Below are positions 58,501 through 60,631 of a stretch of DNA of 64,000 nucleotides, piece by piece (positions within the stretch are counted from its first letter, which is position 1; each line of letters begins with the position of its first letter). Made by a program: the position numbers and the translations under genes. Under the pieces are notes generated by a model. It did no database searches. It saw nothing but the letters and a program-made list of their open reading frames with translations, and was not told the DNA's origin. The stretch spans positions 1,922,001 to 1,986,000 of the forward strand of contig NC_088679.1 of the NCBI RefSeq assembly GCF_950023065.1. Direction: 5' to 3'. Source of the DNA: Planococcus citri. Lineage: Eukaryota > Arthropoda > Insecta > Hemiptera > Pseudococcidae.

Positions 58501-60123
58501 AAAATTAGGAATAATATTCCATTCTATTTCTAAAATTTCTCACGAAAGAAGGATCCTGAATATTGTCCGAAAGAGAGACTACTACGTACCCTGCTCTTCC
58601 CACCTCGTGAACACGAATTTAATCGGTTACCAATTTCTCGAAGACCAAAAACATAAACCCAAAAGAAAAATTTTCCACTTCAACGTGAATTATGATCAAA
58701 TACTCGTCATCATTTCTAAAAAAAAAATTCATCAAGAAAATCGTAGACAACAAACTTATACTTCTACGTATCTGGACTAAACCTTTGAATTTCAAGCAGA
58801 CCGTTTCAATGTCTCACCTCGCCATTGCTCTCTAATCTGGCCGAATTACCAGGTGCACAAAACATCAAAAAAGTACCGTAAAAATCAACTTACTTAAATT
58901 AGCACTTCCAAAAATGTTAAAAAATCATCGTACGCGTGTAAACACACAAAAAAACTTATACGTTGCTGAATTTGTCGCAAAAAAAAAATATAGAAGAGGT
59001 TTGAAGAGTTAAGAAAGGTGAGTACAAGAAAGACACCTTCATCCATCCATACATCTATTATGGAAATCGATACTCTCGCATTCGCAAATGAGATCTAAAA
59101 CCTAAATTTCGCGTGATTTCTGCTTATTGGATTTACAAGCGGTAACACATCGCATATTGCTCAGCGAGAGTATGTGTAAAAATACAATCTCGTATTGTCG
59201 TAAGATTGAAAAATAAATATCGTATACATTATACGAAAAAAGAAAATGAAGAAAAAGACGAAAAAAAAAAAGGTGAAAAATAAAGAGAAGAAAATGTAAA
59301 CTATACACACACGAGCTAGCGCCTGTGTAGCGCGCTAGTACAAAAAAAAACCTAACTTTCATCTCTTCTATATATATACACCTACCAACCCTAAGACGCT
59401 CGTAGTCTTTTTCAAATGCAGACATTATCTGAAAAGGCGTTTCTATCAAGCTTTTAATACCTTTCGCGCCAAAAAGCTTTTAAGCCTCGTGGTTCTGTGT
59501 GTACTTTTTTACCTCCTTATATCGACGTCTTTCATAACACGCGTGTATGTTTCGATCTCTATGTGTACTTTCAATTTTTTTTCCACCTCCCACTTTATCT
59601 CATTTTATATCTGCTTTTTTATCCACCTCAACAACAATTTTTTTCCCCGGCTAAAAATAAATGCTCACGCGTGATTTTTTAAATGTTTTCTCTTCCTGTG
59701 TACACACAGCATTATCTGCTCCTATATATAGAAGTGTGTAATGTATACAGCTGTATACATAGACAGTTTGGCACTACATATAGGAAAAAATATAAGATTT
59801 AAGAGTAATTTTTAGCATTAGCATTATGAGTACGGTACCTGTTTCACCGGTGGTTATAATGGTCGGAGCTGAAGGAGGCCCTCGTCCCAAATTATTCACA
59901 GCGATCACGTAAAATTCGTACTCCGTGTAAGGGCTAAGATTTCGGATCGTGTAGTACAACGTGATCACACCGCTGATTTCGGCGAATGCTTGGTTTGCAT
60001 GGCGTGGTTTATAGTGGATAACGTAGTACTGCAAGTCGGCCGGATTCGAATGGGTCCATGAGAGGCGTACTGATGTGGCGGTAACTTCGGTAACTTTGAT
60101 GTCGATTGGTGGACCGGGCAGAG
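10437..60123 (-). CDS. Lar: Lar, LAR-type receptor protein tyrosine phosphatase (3' part of the gene, 25 spliced exons)
   Basis: Join of W1-W25 (each listed separately). LAR-type (R2A) receptor phosphatases are single-pass membrane proteins of axons and synapses; in insects they act in axon guidance, neuromuscular synapse growth and muscle attachment, bind heparan sulfate proteoglycans outside the cell and liprin-alpha through D2 inside. Seen here: nine FN3 repeats, one transmembrane helix, and two tandem phosphatase domains, D1 with KNRY, WPDHGVP and HCSAGVGRTG, D2 with KNRL, WPEQGIP and HCSAGVGRTG. All 24 introns have GT-AG ends and the spliced frame stays open to a TGA at 10437-10439. The 1,712 complete residues fit a family of about 2,000 residues lacking its signal peptide and three Ig domains, which must lie outside the window. 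Identification rests on my recall of insect Lar; splice sites were read by eye. No in-frame break was seen. Confidence 0.95.
10508..10915. other. Start of the W24-W25 intron, no recognised element
   Basis: Contains a short CA/CAGA-rich tract (about 10808-10840, cacacacagacacacagacag). Short open frames on both strands show no homology I recognise. Confidence 0.5.
10925..11560. repeat. T-rich low-complexity tract with a ~210-base tandem duplication
   Basis: Almost pure runs of T broken by 'ttcattt' words. The block ending ttattattccaat..aattttcaatgagaatt occurs at about 11263-11313 and again about 210 bases on at 11472-11525. The 75-residue Phe-rich frame over it is a consequence of composition. 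Confidence 0.8.
11860..12593. mobile_element. TTAA-flanked inverted-repeat element (734 bases, MITE)
   Basis: TTAAGCTGCGTTCAGACGGTC at the left faces GACAGTCTGGACGCAGCTTAA at the right; the match continues through CCAATATATTTGACAAATC. TTAA at both ends suggests a TTAA target site. The left end is itself a perfect 19-base-arm hairpin at 11880-11920 and the right end is an imperfect one. The internal sequence shows no transposase. Confidence 0.85.
12850..13640. repeat. Possible diverged inverted-repeat element rich in 'catcaacatgtcaac' words
   Basis: Variants of 'tgcatcgacatgttcatcgatatc', 'catcaacatgtcaacattg' and 'gatgcaaatgtcaacgtcgac' recur. ACATTTGCATC near 12855 faces GATGCAAATGT near 13623. 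Ends cannot be fixed. Confidence 0.35.
13807..14603. mobile_element. pogo/Tigger-like non-autonomous element (middle layer)
   Basis: CAGTGGAATCGTGATAACTC at the left faces GAGTTATTGCGATTCCACTG at the right, with TA on both sides. 'CAGTGGAA..GATAACTC' ends resemble pogo/Tigger elements, from recall. 'ataactcaaa' words fill the interior. It is interrupted by the MITE at 14191-14404. Confidence 0.75.
14191..14404. mobile_element. TA-flanked MITE, family M1, copy 1 (innermost layer)
   Basis: CAGGGTGTCCAGAAATATCG at the left faces CGATATTTCTGGGCATCTTG at the right; the arms extend about 50 bases (AGTACCCCTAA.AAAGTTTTC). A second copy lies at 49159-49365 with its interior reversed (ATTGGTGGAATGTTATCTC against GAGATAACATTCCACCAAT). 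Confidence 0.9.
15124..15460. mobile_element. Inverted-repeat element of about 335 bases
   Basis: GAAGCAAACCTTCCAAATGA (near 15177) faces TCATTTGGAAGGTTTGCTTC (near 15394), with weaker outer pairing between the ctctttaatatagcc and ctatatagagag ends. No coding content. Ends are approximate. Confidence 0.7.
15461..15960. other. Rest of the W24-W25 intron, no recognised element
   Basis: I see no coding homology or clear repeat before the W24 donor at 15955-15960. Confidence 0.5.
15961..16096 (-). CDS. Lar: Lar exon W24: phosphatase D2, P-loop
   Basis: Completes HCS and reads AGVGRTGVFITLSIVLERMQ, YEGVVDLFQTVRILRTQRPA and MVQTE. The P-loop Cys and Arg are intact even though WPD and KNRY are changed. 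Acceptor tttttcag, donor GAA|gtaagt, phase 0. A 5.5 kb repeat-rich intron follows. Confidence 0.96.
16229..16509 (-). CDS. Lar: Lar exon W23: phosphatase D2, WPE loop
   Basis: Starts EKCYQYWPSERSVRYQCLVV, then EPIAEYNMPLYVLREFKITD, ARDGSSRTLRQFQFNDWPEQ, GIP and QVHKTKEQFGQEGPITVHC. WPE replaces the catalytic WPD, as in other LAR D2 domains. The intron to W24 splits the Ser codon of the HCS P-loop. Acceptor tatgtag, donor GCAG|gtatgt. Confidence 0.96.
16596..16901 (-). CDS. Lar: Lar exon W22: phosphatase D2, N-terminal half
   Basis: 102 codons: KLSNMKCDSNRFISASLPCN, KHKNRLVHILPIENTRVCLA, GSDYINASMIDGYRQRVAYI and DDFWRMLWEHNSTIVVMLTK, ending KLKEMGR. D2 has KNRL where D1 has KNRY: loss of that Tyr is a hallmark of the weakly active or inactive D2 of LAR-type receptors. 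Acceptor tgcgcag, donor AGG|gtatgt. Confidence 0.96.
16991..17146 (-). CDS. Lar: Lar exon W21: D1 end and D1-D2 linker
   Basis: 52 codons, TEDQYIFIHDAVVEHVICGV, TEIPARNLHAHIQKLMQMPE and GETVTGLALEFK. The TEIPARNLH.H.QKL segment is the conserved LAR linker that fixes D2 against D1. Acceptor attctag, donor AAA|gtaagt, phase 0. Confidence 0.96.
17232..17516 (-). CDS. Lar: Lar exon W20: phosphatase D1 catalytic exon
   Basis: 95 codons with the WPD loop (FTAWPDHGVPDHSAPF) and the P-loop HCSAGVGRTGCYIVIDAM; the Cys is the nucleophile, the Arg binds phosphate and the WPD Asp is the general acid. It ends GHVTCLRAQRNYMVQ, continued as TEDQY (Q-loop) in W21. All residues needed for activity are present. 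Acceptor catttcag, donor CAA|gtgagt. Confidence 0.97.
17517..19057. repeat. W19-W20 intron: degenerate 'ggactttttnaccattttt' low-complexity sequence
   Basis: From about 18240 to 18910 the words 'aaaaagtgggactttttt' recur irregularly, giving spurious Phe/Lys-rich frames. At 17710-17736 GGGTCATTCCATGTCAAGTC resembles the end of the element at 35861-36795, so a fragment of that family may lie here. Confidence 0.55.
19058..20607. mobile_element. 'CTGGAGGCTCC' foldback family (FB1), copy 1, two inverted arms
   Basis: The left arm starts ATAGTTCGGCATATGACAAT, passes a C-homopolymer, a CCATTTTGATTAACAGGTCAGC block and a 'ttaggccaaaaatgaggg' block, then GGAGCCTCCAGC modules. From about 20100 the same blocks return reverse-complemented (CTGGAGGCTCC, then cctcatttttggcctaaa, then the tagatcgaaagatcatgc block inverted). 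The two arms would pair over several hundred bases. The right arm stops before the terminal C-run. Confidence 0.9.
20608..21216. other. End of the W19-W20 intron, no recognised element
   Basis: Mostly AT-rich single-copy-looking sequence with a G-run at 20938-20952. No coding homology. Confidence 0.5.
21217..21435 (-). CDS. Lar: Lar exon W19: phosphatase D1, middle
   Basis: 73 codons: GPLQETFGDFWKMCWEVKTS, TIVMMTKLEERTRIKCDQYW and PSRGTETFG, ending RTFHINK. The Q-GPL-T--DFW-M-WE and KC-QYWP motifs define the PTP core. Acceptor taattcag, donor AAG|gtgagg. A 3.7 kb intron holding a foldback element separates it from the catalytic exon. Confidence 0.96.
21524..21724 (-). CDS. Lar: Lar exon W18: phosphatase D1, phosphotyrosine-recognition loop
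   Basis: Encodes SIEPGQQFTWDHSSMEINKR, KNRYANVIAYDHSRVVLQDT and GGDYINANYCDGYRKHNAYI, ATQ. KNRY with its Tyr is the substrate-phosphotyrosine loop of active PTP domains, and DYINAN.CDGYRK is the following conserved PTP motif. Acceptor ttgtag, donor CAA|gttagt. Confidence 0.96.
21812..22037 (-). CDS. Lar: Lar exon W17: juxtamembrane and wedge region
   Basis: Cytoplasmic side: LPTKYREPCAVTRPLMSEEV, then SDPVEMRRLMYQTPAMVSHP and PIPVSMLAQHIEMLKANDNL, KFSQEYE. SDPVEMRRLNYQTPGM..HPPIP is the conserved entry to the LAR D1 fold, and the LKAND..KFSQEYE helix is the wedge. Acceptor ttttatag in phase 2, donor GAA|gtaagt. Confidence 0.95.
22207..22436 (-). CDS. Lar: Lar exon W16: transmembrane segment
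   Basis: Starts NLYTSSPFSEPLSLEMRTVP, where TSSPFSE is a family landmark. After an acidic stalk it carries a hydrophobic helix, MLWYIAPILAVAVLCVLIVM followed by FFI, and then the basic stop-transfer MKR that continues as RRRL in W17. The orientation is N-outside. Acceptor ttttgcag, donor AAAAG|gtattt (weak but in frame). Confidence 0.94.
22505..22690 (-). CDS. Lar: Lar exon W15: membrane-proximal ectodomain
   Basis: 62 codons, including PYIAARFAQRNIPYTYHLGA, GETSDEFVNRKLQKGRRYRI and FVRAVVDTQK. These match the fly PYIAAKF.QRSIPFTFHLG and RYRIFVRAVVDT segments. The basic KGRR lies about where LAR proteins are proteolytically processed, but I do not claim it is a cleavage site. Acceptor ccccgcag, donor AAAAG|gtaact. 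Confidence 0.94.
22779..23177 (-). CDS. Lar: Lar exon W14: rest of FN3-9 and membrane-proximal region
   Basis: A 399-base, phase-0 exon. It reads VSYDAFKEFVDSQG, NLSPFTTYNINVTAKAADSE, YRPPTRITVTTQMAAPLPMV and KPDFYG, then the membrane-proximal ILPQASEEYGPISHYYLVVV. TTQMAAPLPMVKPDFYG is nearly identical to fly Lar. Acceptor ttgcgcag, donor GAG|gtgagt. Confidence 0.95.
23625..24745 (+). mobile_element. FB1 family, copy 2 (one arm only)
   Basis: Starts ATAGTCCGGCATATGACAAT followed by a C-run, the CGATCCTCCGGGACAAC block, the AATGGCGGCCATTTTGATTG block and then GGAGCCTCCAGC modules in plus orientation only; no inverted half follows. It is interrupted by the small element at 24294-24450. Confidence 0.85.
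24294..24450. mobile_element. 157-base MITE inserted in FB1 copy 2
   Basis: The ends GTGACCCGACCTGACAAAAT and ATTTTGTCAGGCGGGGTCAC pair over about 37 bases (continuing CGACCATTTCGACAAAA) with two mismatches. The sequence on either side lines up with uninterrupted FB1 copies, so it is an insertion. Confidence 0.85.
24746..26202. repeat. W13-W14 intron: A-rich tract and a solo end of the 'AGTAACC' element
   Basis: 24750-25950 is A-rich low-complexity sequence ('aaaattcaaaa' words) with Lys-rich spurious frames. At about 25955-26065 the block agtaacttttagtaac..gtaaccgagtacaatc matches the right end of the element at 42535-44508, a truncated copy. Confidence 0.65.
26203..26346 (-). CDS. Lar: Lar exon W13: end of FN3-8 and start of FN3-9
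   Basis: Encodes GLGRLSEKIAVKVKPEDVPL, DLRAKEVTTHSMTLTWSRPI and NPISYQ. GLGRLSEK and KPEDVPL are strong Lar landmarks. Acceptor tatgcag, donor CAA|gtgagt, phase 0. The following 3.0 kb intron holds one foldback-family copy and an A-rich tract. Confidence 0.95.
26443..26580 (-). CDS. Lar: Lar exon W12: FN3-8, middle
   Basis: Encodes 46 residues starting LFYTMTAVEDLDAWQKKSIG, then LTESAELVSLEKNAQYAVAV. FYTMTAVEDLD is nearly invariant in insect Lar. Acceptor ttgcgtag, donor GTG|gtgagt, phase 0. Confidence 0.95.
26666..26887 (-). CDS. Lar: Lar exon W11: end of FN3-7 and start of FN3-8
   Basis: Encodes AVFSALEEGTEYVYSVRAAT, RQGSGPWSGKEVFSTTKEM, then RAPMGLKAMATSDQSVEVWW and KLYGYM. Acceptor caaccag, donor ATG|gtaagt, phase 0. 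Introns on both sides are under 100 bases. Confidence 0.94.
26986..27257 (-). CDS. Lar: Lar exon W10: end of FN3-6 and start of FN3-7
   Basis: Reads ERGVEYEFRVAGQNQIGFGQ, TPEGTPTGPPTALSHYFQTP, DVVCIKWETPTREHRNGKIV and RYDIEFHKKVDQP. This frame is shorter than another open frame over the same bases, but only this one is homologous and splices in frame. Acceptor ttacag, donor CAGAGA|gtaaga. The exon bridges two FN3 domains. Confidence 0.93.
27351..27517 (-). CDS. Lar: Lar exon W9: FN3 repeat 6, middle
   Basis: Encodes NSRDADITLDVEWTKPTQTY, GELKGYKLRYGIKDQTL and QYRLTNL. TQTYGELKGYKLRYG matches the QTYGELRGYRLRWG segment of fly Lar. Acceptor gattgcag, donor CTGG|gtacgt, phase 1. A 2.6 kb intron of degenerate tandem repeats precedes it. 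Confidence 0.93.
27518..30157. repeat. W8-W9 intron: degenerate ~242-base tandem repeats
   Basis: Words such as 'ctcaaaaattcttcaaaattgctcagaaaacatttttg' recur through the intron. The clearest pair is near 28708 and 28952 (ggctgcattctgag / ggctgtattctgag), 244 apart; 'ctttttcacattttcaa' recurs at about 28568 and 28808. No coding homology. Confidence 0.75.
30158..30354 (-). CDS. Lar: Lar exon W8: FN3 repeat 5, second half
   Basis: Starts GTSLLNEPMRVVV and carries LQPDTFYLIQVAALTRKGDG and TPGGVPIRPTINLK, a segment well conserved in insect Lar (LQPDT.Y.IQVAALTRKGDG). Acceptor tttcgcag, donor TTGAA|gtacgt, phase 2. It also begins FN3 repeat 6 at VPIRPTINLK. Confidence 0.94.
30430..30569 (-). CDS. 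Lar: Lar exon W7: FN3 repeat 5, first half
   Basis: Encodes PGPPTDVKAAPVNSTTIFVE, WKPPAENERNGIIRQYHIHV and QETKHE. Acceptor gattttag in phase 1; donor GAG|gtagtt is a weaker match to consensus. The 75-base intron to W8 is among the shortest here. Confidence 0.93.
30570..31230. other. Start of the W6-W7 intron, AT-rich with short A-runs
   Basis: No repeat family or coding homology recognised. It ends at the donor of the 6-base microexon candidate. Confidence 0.45.
31232..31237 (-). CDS. Lar: Candidate 6-base microexon of Lar in the W6-W7 intron
   Basis: Minus strand: ctctctacgcag|CTGCAT|gtgagtat, with a pyrimidine-rich acceptor and good donor. Inserted between W6 and W7 (phase 1) it changes EDVPGPP to EDAAFPGPP in the FN3-4/FN3-5 linker without a frame change. 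Six bases between an AG and a GT is easily produced by chance, so this is weaker than the 55.0 kb candidate. Confidence 0.25.
31370..31680. repeat. ~73-base degenerate tandem repeat, four copies
   Basis: The word 'ctgtctctaatgagcacaaaaaaa' (with variants) recurs near 31399, 31470, 31545 and 31614, separated by 'gggtcaaaaaaaa' blocks. Confidence 0.7.
31700..33850. other. W6-W7 intron, no clear element; homopolymer runs
   Basis: AT-rich with G-runs (about 32656, 33246), a C-run (about 32800) and long A- or T-runs (33001, 33620). Reading frames here (for example 32554-32886) have no homology I recognise. Confidence 0.45.
33857..35368. mobile_element. 'AACCGGTTCATT' foldback family (FB2), copy 1
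   Basis: The outer ends pair (agtatgacacaaaa..GTGCCCGGTGGC against GCCACCGGGCAC..ttttgtgtcatact). Inside come paired blocks GCTTTCAAAAGCGACCTTGA / TCAAGGTCGCTTTTGAAAGC, then an inner end CAGGGTGTCCACAAATTGAA. The core holds ~130-base modules (gagaaaaaagcttgaaacaaaagttg, tttgaaaccggttcattggtt) in one orientation up to about 34640 and in the other to about 35120. The 167-residue frame at 34828-35331 translates these modules and is not treated as a gene. Confidence 0.88.
35369..35860. other. W6-W7 intron, low-complexity sequence
   Basis: AT-rich with a C-run near 35465-35474; nothing recognised. Confidence 0.45.
35861..36795. mobile_element. TIR element of 935 bases with 'GGGYCATTCCACGTCAATT' ends
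   Basis: GGGCCATTCCACGTCAATTG at the left faces AATTGACGTGGAATGACCC at the right; pairing runs about 80 bases through ACCAAGAAGTGG, a G-run and TTTTTTTGAAATTTTTCCTG. A second inner pair (tgttgaaaaagttgaaaaac / gtttttcaactttttcaaca) extends the fold. No transposase. Confidence 0.85.
36796..37354. other. End of the W6-W7 intron
   Basis: Contains an A-run (about 36869), G-runs (36965, 37047-37060) and no recognised element. Confidence 0.45.
37355..37654 (-). CDS. Lar: Lar exon W6: FN3 repeat 4
   Basis: A single 300-base, phase-1 to phase-1 exon holding a whole FN3 domain: PGAPPQNVTGEAVGPTSIYL, RWEPPPPNRTNGQITYYKV, DELKRWTEYRLWILAGTAVG and LLVKTHED. DELKRWTEY is a strong Lar landmark. Acceptor gattttag, donor GATG|gtacgc. 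It stands isolated between introns of 6.8 and 8.4 kb. Confidence 0.95.
37655..39539. other. W5-W6 intron, mostly non-repetitive block
   Basis: 38380-39130 is richer in CG dinucleotides than its surroundings (gttgccgcgcgtccagcac, attcgcgcgagatt) and shows none of the window's repeats. It could hold a regulatory element or an internal promoter, but nothing specific is recognised. Confidence 0.35.
39540..42053. mobile_element. FB1 family, copy 3, two inverted arms (2.5 kb)
   Basis: Begins inside the left arm (gcgtttttcgatttttggtg), runs through GGAGCCTCCAGA modules, flips to CTGGAGGCTCC near 40010 and ends with the full inverted terminus (C/G-run, cctattgtcatatgccggactat). It includes a 461-base direct duplication (40140-40600 and 40601-41061). 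Confidence 0.9.
40140..41061. repeat. 461-base near-identical tandem duplication inside FB1 copy 3
   Basis: AAATCTACTGGAGGCTCCAG starts both halves, at 40140 and 40601; I saw one base difference on reading across. The interior contains several CTGGAGGCTCC modules. Confidence 0.85.
43144..44094. mobile_element. mariner-superfamily element, TA-flanked, 951 bases
   Basis: The ends CAGGGTGTTCCAGAATAACC and GGTTATTCTGGAACACCCTG are exact inverses, pairing on through TTTCACATTT. TA lies on both sides. It carries a broken transposase (43731-43954). Confidence 0.9.
43731..43954 (+). pseudogene. Broken mariner-like transposase, C-terminal part
   Basis: Reads PPRSPDFSAYDFF, then after a one-base frameshift in a run of eight T LWSYLKSKVYQDESRTLKHL, NRESRLIGREVFNNSKKCLV and a stop near 43954. 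'PPRSPDL.P.DFFLWGYLK..VY' is the block around the third catalytic Asp of insect mariner-type transposases (from recall). The N-terminal part is too degraded to follow. Confidence 0.75.
44509..46005. other. W5-W6 intron, remaining part near W5
   Basis: A GA-rich stretch (45890-45935, gagaaaagagacagagagagag) lies just before the W5 donor side. A 149-residue plus-strand frame at 45277-45726 has no homology I recognise and composition like non-coding sequence. No TIR found. Confidence 0.45.
46006..46156 (-). CDS. Lar: Lar exon W5: FN3 repeat 3, second half
   Basis: Encodes ERNHRRIPVAERYTLEDLYP, then NTLYYIWLSARSQRGEG and PVRTKQY. The acceptor was chosen at tacgtag|GAGAGA because it alone keeps the frame that yields the conserved YTLEDLYPNTLYYIW; a later AG (cccggtag) would shift the frame. 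Donor TATG|gtgagt, phase 1. The next intron is 8.4 kb and packed with repeats. Confidence 0.9.
46288..46421 (-). CDS. Lar: Lar exon W4: FN3 repeat 3, first half
   Basis: Encodes PSQPRDLRATEIGEASITLE, then WTKPAHSGENILGYDLMWND and TYSK. Acceptor tttttccag, donor AAG|gtaagt, phase 0. The 131-base intron to W5 falls in the C'-E loop of the FN3 fold. Confidence 0.94.
46560..48140. mobile_element. FB1-related foldback with a different core (~132-base tandem repeats)
   Basis: The ends are diverged FB1 sequence: gacatttttcgatttttgga with 'agccaaaaatcc' at the left, and aaaatctgctacaggctccg, accatttccaatcgattcgg and 'caaaaaacaccc' inverted at the right. The core, about 46900-48000, is a tandem repeat in which TCGATTTATTTGCGATTTTC recurs near 47100, 47233, 47364, 47503, 47634, 47774 and 47896. 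Each unit pairs internally through TCGATAAATCGA. Confidence 0.75.
48264..48459 (-). CDS. Lar: Lar exon W3: FN3 repeat 2, second half
   Basis: Starts AYKVYYTTNPDASM in phase 0 and carries the FN3 Tyr corner (LTPLTMYTIRVQAF) and the G strand VQIKTQQG. Acceptor attacag, donor GGGG|gtaagt, phase 1. It joins W4 as QQG-V-PSQPRDL, the conserved linker between FN3-2 and FN3-3. Confidence 0.94.
48556..48656 (-). CDS. Lar: Lar exon W2: FN3 repeat 2, first half
   Basis: Encodes PGTAPRNVQVRPLSSSTM and the B-strand Trp (IQWDEP), ending NGQVT. Acceptor ctag, donor ACC|gtaagt. W1 joins it as GET-A-PGTAPRNV. The acceptor side of this exon is where the candidate microexon at 55016-55042 would be inserted. 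Only 96 bases of intron separate it from W3. Confidence 0.94.
48657..49158. other. W1-W2 intron, first part, no clear element
   Basis: Non-repetitive AT-rich sequence up to the MITE. Confidence 0.4.
49159..49365. mobile_element. TA-flanked MITE, family M1, copy 2
   Basis: CAGGGTGCCCAGAAATATCG faces CGATATTTCTGGGCACCCTG, an exact 20-base inverted pair, with TA on each side. The interior is that of 14191-14404 in reverse orientation. Confidence 0.92.
49368..50390. other. W1-W2 intron between MITE and LINE, nothing recognised
   Basis: AT-rich single-copy-looking sequence; no coding homology. Confidence 0.4.
50395..52185 (+). pseudogene. Truncated, broken non-LTR retrotransposon (LINE), reverse transcriptase remnant
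   Basis: Frame 1 has WQKSKVVAILKSGKDPDD and SYRPISLL, then a frameshift near 50575 to LYKLFERLLLNRVQDTIDDR, LIPQQAGFCQRKS and KITGAVFVDLTAT. After a stop come remnants of YDTVNHHLLSKK, NGQPQGSV joined directly to YADDLAATAQGD (an internal deletion), and then PKYLGITLDQTL. The last frame (51415-52116) has NNTMRIVSGCLRPT, LTLNQIRAGCTRMAV and the Cys/His block CPDCGQKQTDEHLLVC, typical of LINE ORF2 C-termini. About 240 bases of other sequence (51050-51290) interrupt it. It ends in a GAA-repeat tail. The clade is uncertain; jockey/CR1-like on recall. Confidence 0.88.
51050..51290. mobile_element. Small AT-rich insertion inside the LINE
   Basis: Between the YADD block and the KYLGITLD block lies non-coding sequence with 'cgattattagtcgatg' and 'gattaatcgacgatgtcccgattattt' words that are partly inverted. 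Ends are not sharply defined. Confidence 0.4.
52186..53370. mobile_element. 'AACCGGTTCATT' foldback family (FB2), copy 2
   Basis: Same modules as 33857-35368: the inner end GCACAGGGTGTCACATAAAT, then 'tttgaaaccggttcatta' and 'aaaaaagcttgaaacaaaag' modules that reverse near 52680, ending in ggacactctgtgcattgtcc and gcttcattcatctcgctagc. The outer left arm is cut off where the LINE tail begins, and the outermost right end is also missing. Confidence 0.88.
53371..55010. other. W1-W2 intron, non-repetitive block rich in 'gtacgtata' words
   Basis: 53820-55000 shows none of the window's repeat families and borders the microexon candidate at 55016-55042. Nothing specific is recognised. Confidence 0.4.
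55016..55042 (-). CDS. Lar: Candidate in-frame microexon of Lar (27 or 6 bases) in the W1-W2 intron
   Basis: Minus strand: acceptor cttatcag, 27 bases, donor gtaagt (full consensus). A CTAAT branch-like motif lies about 14 bases before the AG. With the phase-1 neighbours it would add nine residues in the FN3-1/FN3-2 linker, reading GETALDAVYPGSTPGTAP. A second AG inside (tatccag|GATCCA) would give a 6-base version, also in frame (GETGSTPGTAP). It lies in non-repetitive sequence. Not proven: chance matches of this kind occur in an 11 kb intron. Confidence 0.4.
55430..57540. repeat. Degenerate minisatellite of 'CAAACAGGTTTGATCA' units, about 2.1 kb
   Basis: The words aaacaggtttgatcagg, aaccggtttgatcag and ggtttcattacatca recur dozens of times at irregular 20-50 base spacing; longer ~115-base super-units are visible at 55670-56060. 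The units contain the palindrome TGATCA. A T-rich patch at 56480-56620 interrupts it. Confidence 0.88.
57541..59838. other. W1-W2 intron, part next to W1, nothing recognised
   Basis: AT-rich with A-runs (57955-58030, 59240-59290) and T-runs. Splice-like motifs near 58240 were considered and rejected. No coding homology. Confidence 0.4.
59839..60123 (-). CDS. Lar: Lar exon W1: FN3 repeat 1
   Basis: A phase-1 to phase-1 exon carrying one whole FN3 domain, starting LPGPPIDIKVTEV and ending IITTGET. Landmarks are the Trp of RLSWTH, YYVIHYKPR and the Tyr-rich SPYTEYEFYVIAVNNLGRGP. It is the first FN3 repeat because it lacks Ig features and matches the insect Lar segment that directly follows Ig3. 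Acceptor is tttttgcag, donor ACAG|gtaccg. The split first codon needs an upstream exon that is not in the window. The next intron is the longest here (11.2 kb). Confidence 0.93.
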
Positions 60124-60620
60124 CTGCAAAAATCAAGGTTTTCAAATTAATTAATCGTACGGTGAAGGGTGGAATTCGATGCTATGTCAAGTCGAAACAA
60201 AGCACAAAAACATAATAATCAGAGAATGGTTATCAAAATTATGAAGTTTTCAGAATTCTGATTCTAATCTGCAGGTGTTCATTTTTCTTGGGAAATGATT
60301 TCCCTCGTTTTTTTCGATTTTCAACGCCAATTTTTCCAGTCTTCTCGAGAAGAATACATTTCTGATTGTATTTAAATTACCTACGCCTTATTTTGACATG
60401 GGTACTTGAAATTTTTCAAACATCCAGTTTTTTCAACAAAAAAAAAAAAACTCTCAAAATCCTCAATGTAATTACTGGATAGCTACAACTCTGGAAATAT
60501 ATTTTGTTCTAAATCATATCCCAAAATTATCAACTTGCAATGAGGGCCAATTTTATAGAAATATTAAGGTTTCTTGATGCTGAATTTTTTCAAAAAATGT
60601 TTCTAATAGTCGGGTGCCCG
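60124..60620. other. Intron upstream of W1, nothing recognised
   Basis: AT-rich sequence without coding homology; no Ig-domain exon seen. Confidence 0.45.
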
Positions 60621-60631
60621 CATAAGAATTT